DNA of 64,000 nucleotides from Bartonella tribocorum (GCF_002778015.1 NZ_NJPP01000001.1:124262-188261), one strand, 5' to 3'. Shown: positions 41,114-51,334, counted from the first letter of the stretch. Notes: generated by a model from the letters alone, not told the origin. A program made the numbers and translations.

Positions 41114-41153
41114 AGTCGTTGTGGTGTTCCCCTCCCCACAACGACTATTTTTT
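41114..41153 (+). terminator. Strong hairpin with T tract (plus-strand terminator-like)
   Basis: A perfect 11-bp stem (41114-41124 AGTCGTTGTGG with 41136-41146 CCACAACGACT) and 11-nt loop is followed on the plus strand by ATTTTTT. It has the form of an intrinsic terminator for a plus-strand transcript, although no plus-strand gene lies in 40888-41113. On the minus strand the tail after the stem is only TTTG, preceded by an A tract, so it may also serve dnaQ less efficiently. Confidence 0.65.
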
Positions 41154-41206
41154 GGTATTTATATATTTCATTCTTGAGTAACTTTTTTAAAGAAAAGATA
41201 AGGATG

Positions 41207-41914
41207 TTATTCATGAATTTTAAAGTTATTCCACAGAGCTTTTTCACCCATTTTATTGACGAAATCAGCGTGTAACCTTTTTTCTTGTGCACTCAATCTT
41301 GAAGGTAAAGTCTGTGGACGAAATTTAACCGTATAAGGCGTATTTTTATCATTTTGGGTATTTTTATCAACACTCCTTTTGTTATCAAAACCCAATATGC
41401 CCTGCTTTCCACCAATAAGTTCAATATAAACATCGGCCAAAATCTCTGCATCAAGCAAAGCACCATGAAGAACACGATGGCTGTTATCAATTCCAAAACG
41501 TTTGCATAAAATATCAAGAGAATTGGGGCCCATAGGAAATTTACGCCGTGCCATCGCTAATGTATCAAGAATATTATCAACACTGATAAGCGGCTTATTG
41601 ACGCGTTTTAACTCTGAATTAATAAAACCTATATCAAAACTCGCATTGTGTGCAATCATGGTCGCACCTTTGATAAACTCTAAAAATTCATCAACAATAT
41701 CACTAAAAGTTTTCTCGTTTTTTAAGCGTTCATTGGTTAATCCGTGAATTGCTACAACTTCATCAGGAATAATAACACCTTCAGGGTTTAAATAAACATG
41801 AAACTGGCGCCCAGTAAGATAACGATCAACCATTTCTACACAACCAATTTCGATTATGCGATCTTTCTCTTTATCTAAACCTGTTGTCTCCGTATCAAAA
41901 ATAATTTCCCGCAT
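41207..41914 (-). CDS. dnaQ: DNA polymerase III subunit epsilon
   Basis: Proofreading 3'-5' exonuclease of the replicative polymerase. Exo I is FDTETTGLDKEKDR near residues 6-19, Exo II the HNASFDIGFINSE segment near 96-108, and Exo III-epsilon HGALLDAEILADVY near 153-166. A C-terminal polar tail provides the link to the alpha subunit. It follows coaE by 4 bp in the ppsR-maf-aroE-coaE-dnaQ run conserved in alphaproteobacteria. Confidence 0.96.
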   Translation of the reverse strand: MREIIFDTETTGLDKEKDRIIEIGCVEMVDRYLTGRQFHVYLNPEGVIIPDEVVAIHGLTNERLKNEKTFSDIVDEFLEFIKGATMIAHNASFDIGFINSELKRVNKPLISVDNILDTLAMARRKFPMGPNSLDILCKRFGIDNSHRVLHGALLDAEILADVYIELIGGKQGILGFDNKRSVDKNTQNDKNTPYTVKFRPQTLPSRLSAQEKRLHADFVNKMGEKALWNNFKIHE

Positions 41915-41918
41915 AACT

Positions 41919-42506
41919 TCAATTCTTTAGCAAATTTTTTATTACGTCAAAAACCTGTTGACGTGTATTCTCTAAATCTTTCCCTGTATCAATAATAAAA
42001 TCAGCACGTTCTCGTTTTTTTTCATCTGGCATTTGTTGAGCATTGATAAAGGCAAATTTTTTTTCATTCATACCTTGGCGAATCATTACACGTTCTTTTT
42101 GTATTTCTGGTGGAGCAGAAACAACAATAACGCTATCTACACGGCTTTCACCATTTTTTTCAAATAAAAGTGGAATATCAAGAATAACTAACTTTTCCCC
42201 CTGGTGGCGCGCTTTATGAATAAATTCTTTTTCCTTTGCTTGTACTAGAGGGTGAATTATTTTTTCTAATGTTTGTAATTTTTCCTTATCATCAATCAAA
42301 ATTTTAGAAAGTTTAAAACGATTAACTTCACTATTTTCAACAACATCAGGAAAAATATGCTCTATGCGTGACAAAGCTGGTTCACTTTTATAAAGCTGTT
42401 GTACCACCTCATCAGCACTAAAAACAGAAATACCTGCTTGTCTGAAAAAATCAGCAACGGTTGATTTTCCCATAGCAATTGATCCCGTCAATCCTACGAT
42501 CTTCAT
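41919..42506 (-). CDS. coaE: Dephospho-CoA kinase
   Basis: Last step of coenzyme A synthesis: phosphorylates the 3'-OH of dephospho-CoA. The P-loop [12 protein letters not shown] is at residues 5-16; DEVVQQLY (near 32-39) and the LDIPLLFE segment follow. Length (195) is normal. Its ATG overlaps the aroE stop by four bases (ATGA), so translation is coupled. Confidence 0.95.
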   Translation of the reverse strand: MKIVGLTGSIAMGKSTVADFFRQAGISVFSADEVVQQLYKSEPALSRIEHIFPDVVENSEVNRFKLSKILIDDKEKLQTLEKIIHPLVQAKEKEFIHKARHQGEKLVILDIPLLFEKNGESRVDSVIVVSAPPEIQKERVMIRQGMNEKKFAFINAQQMPDEKKRERADFIIDTGKDLENTRQQVFDVIKNLLKN

Positions 42507-43375
42507 TTTTTTTCTTCACTCATATCCTCTAAAACAGCTGTCCGTAACGCTTTTGTTACCTGTGGTCTTATTCCAAACCACCGTTCAAAACCTATAACAG
42601 CTTGATGTAGAAGCATACCAAACCCATCAACAGTCTTTAGACCACAAGCTTTTGCCTGTTGTAAAAAAGGGGTTATTAATGGTGTATAAACAATGTCTGT
42701 TACTAATGCTATTTTTTTTGCCTTATGAAAATCACAAAAGAAAGAATCGCTTTTTTCTTCTTCTTTTTTTATGCCAATGGAAGTTGTATTAACAATCAAA
42801 TCAGCTTGATGAAGTATTTCATGGATTTTACCCCAATCGTAGACTTTGATGTTTTTTCCAAAATGTTGTGCTAAATTATCAGCGCGTTGTTTTGTACGAT
42901 TAACTAAATAAATCTGTTCAAATCCCCTCTTTTTTAAAGCATATAGGATAGCGCGTGCAGCGCCACCTGCCCCAAAAACAAGAGCTGTTTCCCCTCCCCA
43001 ATCAGATGCAAAGTCATCAAGATTAGCACTAAAACCGTAGGCATCACTATTTGTGGCACAAAGTTTATCTCCTTCATACCAAAGTGTATTAGCAGCCCCA
43101 ATCATTGTTGCTCTCTCATCTTTATAATCTGCTAAACGAAAGGCTTCTTGTTTATGAGGCAGAGTAACATTTCCTCCACAAAATCCCATTTTTTGTAAAG
43201 AAATAATAAAATGATTGAATTTTTCAGAGGTTACTTCCTGTGCAATATATTCCCCTTGTAAATCATATTGTTTAATCCAAAAATTATGAATTCTTGGCGA
43301 TTTTGAATGATGAATAGGAAAACCAACAACAAAAGCACGAGGATAATTTGTTTTCTCTATTTTTAAGTTAACCAT
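42503..43375 (-). CDS. aroE: Shikimate 5-dehydrogenase
   Basis: NADPH-dependent reduction of 3-dehydroshikimate in the chorismate pathway. The substrate site [13 protein letters not shown] is near residues 19-31, the catalytic lysine in [10 protein letters not shown], the nucleotide loop [15 protein letters not shown], the NADP-selective NRTKQRA, and [11 protein letters not shown] at the end. ATG 43375 follows GGAG and overlaps the end of maf; a TTG at 43387 is less likely. Confidence 0.95.
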   Translation of the reverse strand: MVNLKIEKTNYPRAFVVGFPIHHSKSPRIHNFWIKQYDLQGEYIAQEVTSEKFNHFIISLQKMGFCGGNVTLPHKQEAFRLADYKDERATMIGAANTLWYEGDKLCATNSDAYGFSANLDDFASDWGGETALVFGAGGAARAILYALKKRGFEQIYLVNRTKQRADNLAQHFGKNIKVYDWGKIHEILHQADLIVNTTSIGIKKEEEKSDSFFCDFHKAKKIALVTDIVYTPLITPFLQQAKACGLKTVDGFGMLLHQAVIGFERWFGIRPQVTKALRTAVLEDMSEEKK

Positions 43376-43964
43376 CAACAACTCCAAAATGACGCAATTT
43401 TACGAGTAGGGGCAGCAAAGGTAAACCAACAATGGTAAAAAAATCTCCATCAATCTTTTCAAAAAGATTGATCCCTTCCCCTTCAATTTGATATACTCCC
43501 ACACTGTTTAAAACATCTTCTCCTACGCGCGCTAAATAACGTTCAATAAATTTTTCTGAGAGTAAACGTACAGACATATGTGCACTAAAAGCTTCAACCC
43601 AAATTTTTTGACCATTTTTAAATAAAGCTACCGAACTATGAAGAGAATGCGTTTTTCCTGATAATTCACATAAACGTTGATGTGCTTCTTTCATATTTGC
43701 TGCTTTATGAAAAACCTTACCTTCCAAATCAAGTACTTGATCACAACCAATAACGAAAGAATCAGGAAAACAATCTGAAACATTCTTTGCTTTTGCACTG
43801 GCAAGAAAACAGCTGAGTTCTTTAGGTGTTTTTTCTTTTGCTTTTTTTTCTACTTCTCTTTCATCAAAAGAAGCTCCTTCAATGAAAAAATTTAAACCTG
43901 CTTTTTTCAATAATTGTGCACGATAAGAACTAAGAGATGCTAATATTAATGTCTCTGGATTCAT
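43368..43964 (-). CDS. maf: Maf-family nucleoside triphosphate pyrophosphatase
   Basis: House-cleaning pyrophosphatase that hydrolyses non-canonical or excess nucleotides. Family motifs are [17 protein letters not shown] near residues 8-24, SFDERE near 32-37, and [11 protein letters not shown] near 68-78. The C-terminal [20 protein letters not shown] is also typical. The dTTP/UTP versus m7GTP specificity cannot be decided by eye. It sits 12 bp after ppsR and overlaps aroE. Confidence 0.93.
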   Translation of the reverse strand: MNPETLILASLSSYRAQLLKKAGLNFFIEGASFDEREVEKKAKEKTPKELSCFLASAKAKNVSDCFPDSFVIGCDQVLDLEGKVFHKAANMKEAHQRLCELSGKTHSLHSSVALFKNGQKIWVEAFSAHMSVRLLSEKFIERYLARVGEDVLNSVGVYQIEGEGINLFEKIDGDFFTIVGLPLLPLLVKLRHFGVVDG

Positions 43965-43976
43965 AAAAATTTTTTC

Positions 43977-44801
43977 TCATTTTCCTTCACGAAATCGTGA
44001 TAAAAGTTCAAATATTGCAGCAGCAGTTTCTTCAATAGAGCGCCTTGTAACATCAATAATAGGCCAACCAAAACGTTCACAAATGCGTTTTGCATAAATT
44101 AATTCTTCAGCTATGTTGATACAATTCGTATAATTGTCAAAAGCAAAACCTTCTCCCAAATCGCGATTTTGGCGAATATGTGAGATTCTTTCAGCTGAAG
44201 CAATTAAACCAATAATCAAAGAATTTTTTGCCTCTAAAAGGGATTCTGGCAAATCAATATTAGGAATAAGGGGGACATTGGCTGTTTTGATTCCGCGATT
44301 TGCTAAATAGATACTTGTTGGTGTTTTGGATGTCCTTGAAATTCCTACAAGAATTACATCCGCTTCAGATAAGCTATTGTAAGACTGTCCGTCGTCATGC
44401 TCTATTGTAAAATCCAATGCCTCAATACGACGAAAATAATCTGCATTAAGATCATGTTGTGCGCTCGCACGTAAATGGGTTGGTATTCCAAGGTAAGATT
44501 GAAAAGTATTTAAAACAGGTTGTAATATATCAATACAAGAAACTTTTATTTTTTCGCATCTTTTTTGAAGAAAAAGTTTAAGTTCTTCATCAATCATTGT
44601 GTAAAGAACAATACCTGGCTCTTGTTGTATCTCATCAAAAGCTTTTTGTAACTGTATTTCATTACGAATCATCGGATAGATATGTTCTGTTGCCTGATAC
44701 ATTGTATACTGTGATGCTACAGCTCTTCCAACAGAAATTAACGTTTCCCCCGTTGCATCAGAAAGCATGTGTAAATGAAAGGATTTTTTTTCTTTTGTCA
44801 C
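43977..44801 (-). CDS. ppsR: Pyruvate,phosphate dikinase / PEP synthase regulatory protein (DUF299)
   Basis: Bifunctional ADP-dependent kinase and phosphorylase that turns PpdK or PpsA off and on. The 274-residue protein has HMLSDATGETL near residues 11-21 and the P-loop-like GISRTSKTPTSIYLANRG near 153-170. The GTG at 44801 is preceded by AAGGAG at 11-nt spacing. In Caulobacter the corresponding DUF299 gene lies immediately beside the replication origin, with maf-aroE-coaE-dnaQ following in the same order. Confidence 0.92.
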   Translation of the reverse strand: MTKEKKSFHLHMLSDATGETLISVGRAVASQYTMYQATEHIYPMIRNEIQLQKAFDEIQQEPGIVLYTMIDEELKLFLQKRCEKIKVSCIDILQPVLNTFQSYLGIPTHLRASAQHDLNADYFRRIEALDFTIEHDDGQSYNSLSEADVILVGISRTSKTPTSIYLANRGIKTANVPLIPNIDLPESLLEAKNSLIIGLIASAERISHIRQNRDLGEGFAFDNYTNCINIAEELIYAKRICERFGWPIIDVTRRSIEETAAAIFELLSRFREGK

Positions 44802-45303
44802 AAAAATTTTAACTCCTTGTTAAGATATGTGTATATATCTTTAACATTTTTTATGAAACTAAAATTTAGGAAAATTTTTTCATTATTATGCACAAATCAA
44901 TTCCTTGTGATAACGTAAGGCATTTTATAAAAAGAAAGAGAGGATAATGCCTCTAAGATGGTGTTATTTTTATTCTTTTTATCCCATCTTTTGTGGATAA
45001 AATTGAGGATAAATGAAGGATAAAAAATAATTCACACTAAACACAGTTAAAAATAAAAAGAATTCCTTCTTTAAATATAAATTTATTAATAAAAAGTTTT
45101 GGAAAAAATAATTTTTAATACTATTTAAATTTTATATTATTTACATAATTACTTAATATTATATGAATAAATTTCATATAATTCGTACTTGCAGATTGAA
45201 AAAATTGAGTGTAGAGTATTATTTTTTCTAAGAATATTTCATTCCATCAAACCTCCATGAATTGTTTAGAGTAATTCTCTCCTTAATTAGAAGAGCGTAT
45301 TTC
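44802..45303. other. Candidate chromosomal replication origin (oriC)
   Basis: Very AT-rich 500-bp gap between the divergent ppsR and rho. DnaA-box-like sequences: TTATGCACA (44886-44894) and TGTGGATAA (44992-45000) both fit TTATNCACA on one or the other strand. TGAGGATAA (45004-45012) and TGTGTATAT (44828-44836) each have one mismatch. A run from 45031 to 45240 is nearly pure A/T and could unwind. It contains a perfect 10-bp hairpin at 45158-45182. Gene order on both sides matches the Caulobacter origin neighbourhood. The hemE gene expected beside it is missing. Function is inferred. Confidence 0.6.
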
Positions 45304-46569
45304 ATGCAAAAAATGAAACTACAAGAACTTAAAAGCAAAAATCCTGTTGAACTTGTTTCTTTTGCTGAAACATTAGAAGTTGAAAATGCCTCCCTTATGC
45401 GCAAACAAGAATTAATGTTTGCAATTTTGAAAAAACTTGCTCTACAAGATGTAGAAATTATAGGAGAAGGCGTTGTTGAAGTTTTACAAGATGGGTTTGG
45501 ATTTTTGCGATCTGCTGATGCTAACTATCTTCCTGGACCTGATGATATCTATCTTTCACCTTCACAAATTCAATCTTTTTCTTTAAAAACAGGTGATACT
45601 ATTGAAGGTCCTATACGGAGTCCAAAAGATGGAGAGCGTTATTTTGCTCTTCTTAAAATTAATACGATTAATTTTGAAAAACCTGAAAAGATTCGCTACA
45701 AAATTCACTTTGATAATCTTACACCTCTTTATTCAAATGAACGTTTTCAGATGGAAATACAAGATCCTACAGAAAAGGATATGTCGTCGCGTGTGATTGA
45801 TTTAATATCTCCATTGGGAAAAGGACAAAGAGGGTTAATTGTTGCACCACCTCGGACAGGAAAAACAGTTTTACTTCAAAATATTGCTCATTCTATTACC
45901 ACTAACCATCCTGAATGTTATCTTATCGTTCTTTTGATTGATGAACGACCAGAAGAAGTTACTGATATGCAGCGTTCAGTAAAAGGAGAAGTCGTTTCTT
46001 CTACTTTCGATGAACCAGCAATACGTCACGTACAAGTGGCAGAAATGGTTATTGAAAAAGCCAAACGTCTCGTTGAATATGGACGCGATGTTGTTATTCT
46101 TCTCGATTCTATTACACGTCTTGGGCGTGCATATAATACCGTTGTTCCTTCTTCAGGGAAAGTTTTGACAGGGGGGGTTGATGCAAATGCTTTGCAGCGT
46201 CCAAAGCGTTTTTTTGGGGCTGCACGTAATATTGAGGAAGGTGGCTCTTTAACTATTATTGCAACGGCTTTGATTGATACAGGTAGCCGTATGGATGAGG
46301 TTATTTTTGAAGAATTTAAAGGAACAGGTAATTCTGAAATTGTTCTTGACCGAAAAGTTGCTGATAAGCGTATCTTTCCTGCTATGGATATTTTAAAGTC
46401 AGGAACGCGTAAGGAAGAGCTTTTGGTTGCACGACAAGACTTACATAAAATTTTTGTTCTTCGTCGTATTTTAGCACCTATGAATGTAACAGATGCAATT
46501 GAGTTTTTGATTGATAAATTAAAGCAAACAAAAAACAATAGTGAATTTTTTGATTCAATGAATACGTAG
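45304..46569 (+). CDS. rho: Transcription termination factor Rho
   Basis: Hexameric RNA helicase that ends transcription of untranslated RNA. The 421-residue protein from ATG 45304 starts [14 protein letters not shown] and matches the usual alphaproteobacterial length; a TTG at 45262 would add an unlikely extension. The RNA-binding domain has GFGFLRS, the P-loop is [12 protein letters not shown] near residues 182-193, and Walker [17 protein letters not shown] and the [11 protein letters not shown]-loop follow. It leads the rho-mnmE-mnmG-rsmG-parA-parB run. Confidence 0.97.
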   Translation: MQKMKLQELKSKNPVELVSFAETLEVENASLMRKQELMFAILKKLALQDVEIIGEGVVEVLQDGFGFLRSADANYLPGPDDIYLSPSQIQSFSLKTGDTIEGPIRSPKDGERYFALLKINTINFEKPEKIRYKIHFDNLTPLYSNERFQMEIQDPTEKDMSSRVIDLISPLGKGQRGLIVAPPRTGKTVLLQNIAHSITTNHPECYLIVLLIDERPEEVTDMQRSVKGEVVSSTFDEPAIRHVQVAEMVIEKAKRLVEYGRDVVILLDSITRLGRAYNTVVPSSGKVLTGGVDANALQRPKRFFGAARNIEEGGSLTIIATALIDTGSRMDEVIFEEFKGTGNSEIVLDRKVADKRIFPAMDILKSGTRKEELLVARQDLHKIFVLRRILAPMNVTDAIEFLIDKLKQTKNNSEFFDSMNT

Positions 46570-46600
46570 AGTCATTAAAGTTTTTATTAGGATAGAACCT

Positions 46601-47908
46601 GTGGATACAATCTTTGCTGTTTCGAGTGGATTGTTACCTTCAGGGGTTGCAGTCATTCGGCTTTCAGGTCCTCATGTTGTGCATATCGTTAAAACATTTT
46701 GTGGTTGTTTGCCTAAAGCACGCTTTATGCATTATGGAAATCTTATCGCTCGTGATGGCAGTTTTTTAGATTCTGCTTTGACTGTTTTTTTTCCTGCTCC
46801 TCATAGTTTTACGGGAGAGGATTGTGCAGAATTTCATTTACATGGTGGAAAAGCGGTTGTTAATCGTTTTCTTGATGAATTGTCGACATTTTCCGGATGC
46901 CGTATTGCAGAGGCAGGTGAATTTTCGCGTCGTGCATTTATGGAAGGAAAATTAGATCTTGTTCAAGCAGAAGGTCTTGCTGATTTAATAGAAGCAGAAA
47001 CAGAAAGTCAACGGCGTCTGGCTGTTATGGAAGCAAGTGGACATTTAACAATAATTTATCGTGATTGGCGCCAAAAGCTTATGAAGGCACGTGCTTTTAT
47101 TGAAGCAGAACTTGATTTTTCTGATGAAGCAGATATTCCCAACGCAATATCTGATAAAATTTGGAAAGATGTGGAAGATCTTTGTATTTCTCTTCGAGAA
47201 CATATTCGTGAAGGAGAGCGTGCAAGTATTTTACGGGATGGATTAAAAATTGTTATTGCGGGGGCTCCAAATTCTGGGAAATCAAGTATTATGAATCGTC
47301 TTGTAGGAAGATCTGTTTCTATTGTAACGGAAGAAGCAGGAACGACTCGTGATGCTTTAGAAATGAGACTTATTCTTGGTGGTTTACCTATTTTTTTAAC
47401 GGATACTGCTGGTTTTAGAAAAACAGAAAATAAAATAGAACAATTAGGAATAGAAGTTGCTAAACAGCATGTTAAAGAAGCTGATTTGGTTATTTTAGTT
47501 TATGATATAGGAAATCCTAAACAAGTTGATTTACCAGAAACGTCGGCTGAAATATGGCGTGTTGGTAATAAACTTGATCTTTGTGAAAAAAATGATCAAT
47601 GTTGGTTTATACAATTTTCTGCATTAACAGGTTTAAATTTTGATTATTTTATCAAACAACTTGAAGATTTTTGTCATCGTCGTGCTTCTGAAGTTGGAAA
47701 TCTTGTTCCGGCGCGTAAAAGGCAACTTCAATTATTAAAAGAAGCTGTTAAAGAGATTGAATTTTCTCTTGATTATTATTCTCTTGATCTTAGTTTACGT
47801 GCAGAACATCTCCGCCGTGCAAGTGATTTTCTTGGAAGAATTACGGGAGATATTGATGTTGAGGATTTGCTTGATATTATTTTTTCAGAATTTTGTGTTG
47901 GTAAATAA
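46601..47908 (+). CDS. mnmE: tRNA modification GTPase MnmE (TrmE)
   Basis: With MnmG it makes the cmnm5 group on U34 of tRNAs reading split codon boxes. The N-terminal folate-binding domain begins DTIFAVSSGLLPSGVAVIRL. The GTPase domain has G1 GAPNSGKSSIMNRL near 218-231, G3 DTAGFR, and G4 GNKLD, and the C-terminal CxGK reads FCVGK with the catalytic cysteine kept. Start is GTG 46601 after AGGA. A GTP-binding domain insert of normal size brings it to 435 residues. Confidence 0.96.
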   Translation: MDTIFAVSSGLLPSGVAVIRLSGPHVVHIVKTFCGCLPKARFMHYGNLIARDGSFLDSALTVFFPAPHSFTGEDCAEFHLHGGKAVVNRFLDELSTFSGCRIAEAGEFSRRAFMEGKLDLVQAEGLADLIEAETESQRRLAVMEASGHLTIIYRDWRQKLMKARAFIEAELDFSDEADIPNAISDKIWKDVEDLCISLREHIREGERASILRDGLKIVIAGAPNSGKSSIMNRLVGRSVSIVTEEAGTTRDALEMRLILGGLPIFLTDTAGFRKTENKIEQLGIEVAKQHVKEADLVILVYDIGNPKQVDLPETSAEIWRVGNKLDLCEKNDQCWFIQFSALTGLNFDYFIKQLEDFCHRRASEVGNLVPARKRQLQLLKEAVKEIEFSLDYYSLDLSLRAEHLRRASDFLGRITGDIDVEDLLDIIFSEFCVGK

Positions 47909-47924
47909 TGATTCACGTGAAACA
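47909..47924. promoter_or_regulatory. parS-like ParB site 1
   Basis: TGATTCACGTGAAACA: one mismatch (position 3) to the parS consensus TGTTTCACGTGAAACA. It lies directly after the mnmE stop. Confidence 0.65.
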
Positions 47925-47970
47925 TTGATTATTTCATAGACAGATTATAAGGATTATGTAATTTATATTC

Positions 47971-47986
47971 TGTTTCACGTGAAACT
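47971..47986. promoter_or_regulatory. parS site 2
   Basis: TGTTTCACGTGAAACT: perfect 14-bp core GTTTCACGTGAAAC, last base differs from consensus. It is in the mnmE-mnmG gap, 62 bp from site 1. Confidence 0.8.
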
Positions 47987-48014
47987 TTGGAATATTCTTT
48001 ATGGAATAAATTAA

Positions 48015-49883
48015 ATGCAATCATATGATGTTGTTATTGTTGGTGGTGGTCATGCGGGCTGTGAGGCAGCTTCAGCTTCAGCGCGTGTAGGAGCAAAAAC
48101 AGCGCTTGTGACACATAAAATAGCAGCACTTGGAACGATGTCATGTAATCCTGCTATTGGTGGTCTTGGAAAAGGTCATCTGGTTCGTGAAATAGATGCG
48201 TTAGATGGTCTTATGGGAAGAGCAGCAGATGCTGCTGGAATTCAGTTTAGACTCCTTAATCGACGTAAGGGACCAGCAGTAAGAGGTCCACGAACACAAG
48301 CGGATAGACAACTCTATAAAGAAGCTATTCAAAAACTCTTAAAAGAACAAGAAAATCTTACGCTCATTGAAGATGAAGTTATCGATTTGGTTGTTAAAGA
48401 TCATTATGTATCAGGTGTTGTTTTAAAAAAACAAGAAACAATTTTTTCTGGTGCTGTTGTTTTAACAACAGGGACATTTTTAAATGGTTTTATTCATATT
48501 GGTGATAAAACATGGGCTGCTGGCCGTATGGGAGATCCCGCAAGTGTGCAACTTGCTGGACGTTTAAAAAATTATCATGTCAAACTTGGACGACTAAAAA
48601 CTGGAACCCCTGCTCGTTTGAGTAAAAAAACAATAGATTGGGATCGTCTTTCAAAACAACAAGCAGATGAAGATCTTATTCCTTTTTCTCTTTTAACAGA
48701 TAAAATTGAACAGCCACAAATTGAATGTGCAATAACACGTACAAATGCGCAAACACATCAAATTATTCGTGATAATATTCATCGTTCTGCTTTATATTCT
48801 GGAAATATTGAAGGATTAGGACCTCGTTATTGTCCTTCAGTTGAAGATAAAATTGTAAAATTTGGAGAACGTGACGGACATCAGATTTTTCTAGAACCTG
48901 AGGGATTAAATGATGATACGGTTTATCCAAATGGTCTTTCTACGTCTCTTCCTGAAGATATACAAATTTCCCTATTAAAAACCATTGAAGGATTGGAAAA
49001 TGCGACAGTTTTACAACCTGGTTATGCAATTGAGTATGATTTTGTTAATCCACAACAATTGACAAGAAATTTAGAATTACGCTCTTTACCAGGATTGTTT
49101 TTGGCGGGACAAATTAATGGTACAACAGGATATGAAGAAGCAGCAGCACAGGGACTTTTAGCTGGACTGAATGCGGCACGTAAAGTAGGTAGATTAGATG
49201 AAATATTTATAAGTCGTTCTACGGCTTATATTGGTGTTATGGTTGATGATTTGGTTTCACGTGGGGTTTGTGAACCTTATAGAATGTTTACCTCACGTGC
49301 TGAATTTCGTTTGTCTTTACGATCTGATAATGCTGATACGCGTTTAACACCTTTGGCACAAGAATGGGGTATTGTCAGTAAAATACGTTGGGACTGTTAT
49401 CAGAAAAAACAACAACGTCTTGATCAAGCACGATCAATATGCCAGAATCTTTTTTTAACACCTAATGAAGCTTTTGCTCATGGATTACACGTTAACCATG
49501 ATGGAATTCGACGTTCGGCCTATGATTTTCTTGCTTATCCTCATATGACTTTAGAGCGTCTGTCACATTTTTGGCCGCAATTACGAACAATTGATTCTAA
49601 AACGGTAGAATCTTTAGAAATTGAAGCACAATATGCGGTTTATTTAGATAAACAAGCACAAGATATTGCTTCTCTTCAGAGAGATGAACGTTTAGAGATT
49701 CCTTCATCTCTTGATGTTCAATCAATTTCAGGTCTTTCAAATGAGCTTAAATCAAAAATTCAAGAAGTATCGCCTCGTTCAATTGCTGATGCGCAAAAAA
49801 TTGATGGCATGACACCCGCTGCATTATCGCTTATTATTACATATATTCAACGTCAACGACGTGAAAAGGCGAAAACAGCTTAA
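48015..49883 (+). CDS. mnmG: tRNA uridine 5-carboxymethylaminomethyl modification enzyme MnmG (GidA)
   Basis: FAD- and NADH-dependent partner of MnmE in U34 modification. The dinucleotide fold [21 protein letters not shown] starts near residue 6, followed by the diagnostic [23 protein letters not shown] near 43-65 and [18 protein letters not shown]-terminal helical domain ends near residue 622. It ends in TAATG, overlapping the rsmG start by one base. Confidence 0.97.
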   Translation: MQSYDVVIVGGGHAGCEAASASARVGAKTALVTHKIAALGTMSCNPAIGGLGKGHLVREIDALDGLMGRAADAAGIQFRLLNRRKGPAVRGPRTQADRQLYKEAIQKLLKEQENLTLIEDEVIDLVVKDHYVSGVVLKKQETIFSGAVVLTTGTFLNGFIHIGDKTWAAGRMGDPASVQLAGRLKNYHVKLGRLKTGTPARLSKKTIDWDRLSKQQADEDLIPFSLLTDKIEQPQIECAITRTNAQTHQIIRDNIHRSALYSGNIEGLGPRYCPSVEDKIVKFGERDGHQIFLEPEGLNDDTVYPNGLSTSLPEDIQISLLKTIEGLENATVLQPGYAIEYDFVNPQQLTRNLELRSLPGLFLAGQINGTTGYEEAAAQGLLAGLNAARKVGRLDEIFISRSTAYIGVMVDDLVSRGVCEPYRMFTSRAEFRLSLRSDNADTRLTPLAQEWGIVSKIRWDCYQKKQQRLDQARSICQNLFLTPNEAFAHGLHVNHDGIRRSAYDFLAYPHMTLERLSHFWPQLRTIDSKTVESLEIEAQYAVYLDKQAQDIASLQRDERLEIPSSLDVQSISGLSNELKSKIQEVSPRSIADAQKIDGMTPAALSLIITYIQRQRREKAKTA

Positions 49884-50530
49884 TGAATTTTTCTACAGAA
49901 AAAAAATATCAACAACTATTAAATATTGTTCCTTCTGTTTCACGTGAAACGATGGAAAATTTAATGCAGTTTGAGTCTTTAATACTTCAATGGAATGCGC
50001 ATATTAATTTGATATCTGCTGCAACAATACCAGATCTATGGACACGGCATATTTTAGATTCAGCACAAATTTTTCCTTTGTATAGCCATTCTTTACAGTG
50101 GTGTGATTTAGGATCAGGGGGAGGTTTTCCCGCAATTGTGATTGCTATTTTTCTGAAAGAAAAAAAAACAGGGCATATTAACCTTGTTGAAAGTAATGGA
50201 AAAAAAGTCGCTTTTTTGCGAACAGTTATTGCTCAACTTAACCTTCCAGCAACAGTCTATCACGCTAGAATTGAAGATGTCTATCAAAAAATTTCCATAT
50301 CCGATGTTATAACGGCACGGGGATTAGCGCCGCTCAATGAACTTTTACAGCTTATTTTTCCTTTATTAACAGAAAAAACAATCGCTCTTTTGCAAAAAGG
50401 TCGGGATTACGCTACAGAAATAAAAAATGCCTCTGCCAATTGGCACTTTGATCTGTTAAAACATAAAAGTAAAGTTGATGAAAATTCTGTTATTTTAGAA
50501 ATTTCTCATATTCGATCATATAGAGGGTAA
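49883..50530 (+). CDS. rsmG: 16S rRNA G527-N7 methyltransferase RsmG (GidB)
   Basis: SAM-dependent enzyme for m7G527 of 16S rRNA. The SAM loop is WCDLGSGGGFPAIVIAIFL near residues 73-91, followed by LVESNGKKVAFLR and the ARGLAPL segment. Length 215 is normal. The early SVSRET codons contain a parS palindrome (49936-49951). The rsmG-parA gap is 6 bp. Confidence 0.95.
   Translation: MNFSTEKKYQQLLNIVPSVSRETMENLMQFESLILQWNAHINLISAATIPDLWTRHILDSAQIFPLYSHSLQWCDLGSGGGFPAIVIAIFLKEKKTGHINLVESNGKKVAFLRTVIAQLNLPATVYHARIEDVYQKISISDVITARGLAPLNELLQLIFPLLTEKTIALLQKGRDYATEIKNASANWHFDLLKHKSKVDENSVILEISHIRSYRG
49936..49951. promoter_or_regulatory. parS site 3, inside rsmG
   Basis: TGTTTCACGTGAAACG: perfect 14-bp core, last base differs from consensus. 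It is within the coding sequence and translated as part of VSRET. Confidence 0.78.
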
Positions 50531-50536
50531 AGCAAA

Positions 50537-51334
50537 ATGAGCGAAACACGAATTATCGCTATTGCAAACCAAAAGGGTGGAGTCGGAAAAACAACCACAG
50601 CAATTAATCTTGCAACAGCTTTAGCAGCCATTGGTGAGAATGTCCTTATTATGGATGTTGATCCACAAGGTAATGCAAGTACAGGCTTGGGAATTGATCG
50701 TAATAGTCGTCCTTTGTCGTCTTATGATGTTCTGGTTTCAGGCATTTCAATTACACAAGCGGCTTTAAAAACAGCAGTACCCAATCTTCATATCGTTCCT
50801 TCTACACTCGATCTTTTAGGTGTGGAAATGGAAATTTCTTCATCAAAAGATCGTATACAACGTTTACGTAAAGCTCTCTATGATGATCCGGAAATGGAAA
50901 AAAAATTCAATTATATTTTAATTGATTGTCCACCATCACTTAATCTTCTTACACTTAATGCTATGGGGGCTGCAGATTCTGTTTTGGTGCCTATGCAATG
51001 TGAATTTTTAGCACTTGAAGGTTTAAGCCAATTGCTTGAAACAGTAAAACAAGTGCGCTCTGTTCTTAATCCAACTTTAGAAATTCAAGGTATTGTTCTA
51101 ACAATGTATGATGGACGGAATAATCTTTCAAATCAAGTTGTTGAAGATGTACGCTCTTTTATGGGAGATAAAGTGTATCGTACTGTTATTCCACGAAATG
51201 TAAGAGTATCAGAAGCACCCTCTTTTGGTAAACCTGTATTGCTTTATGATCTCAAATGTGCTGGAAGCCAAGCTTATTTGCGTCTAGCATCAGAAGTGAT
51301 TCAACGTGAAAAACAAGCACGCGCTGCTGCTTAG
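50537..51334 (+). CDS. parA: Chromosome partitioning ATPase ParA
   Basis: Walker-type ATPase that moves ParB-parS complexes to segregate the new origin. The deviant Walker A KGGVGKTTTAINLA is near residues 13-26 with both lysines, switch I VDPQGNASTGLG near 42-53, and Walker B-like YILIDCPPSLNLLT near 132-145. At 265 residues it is a chromosomal (type Ib-like, no N-terminal HTH) ParA. parB follows after 40 bp. Confidence 0.96.
   Translation: MSETRIIAIANQKGGVGKTTTAINLATALAAIGENVLIMDVDPQGNASTGLGIDRNSRPLSSYDVLVSGISITQAALKTAVPNLHIVPSTLDLLGVEMEISSSKDRIQRLRKALYDDPEMEKKFNYILIDCPPSLNLLTLNAMGAADSVLVPMQCEFLALEGLSQLLETVKQVRSVLNPTLEIQGIVLTMYDGRNNLSNQVVEDVRSFMGDKVYRTVIPRNVRVSEAPSFGKPVLLYDLKCAGSQAYLRLASEVIQREKQARAAA

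Noticed and set aside
46026-46538. 170-codon minus-strand frame
   Set aside because: It lies wholly inside rho in the antisense frame and has an arginine- and serine-rich shadow composition; rho itself is fully conserved.
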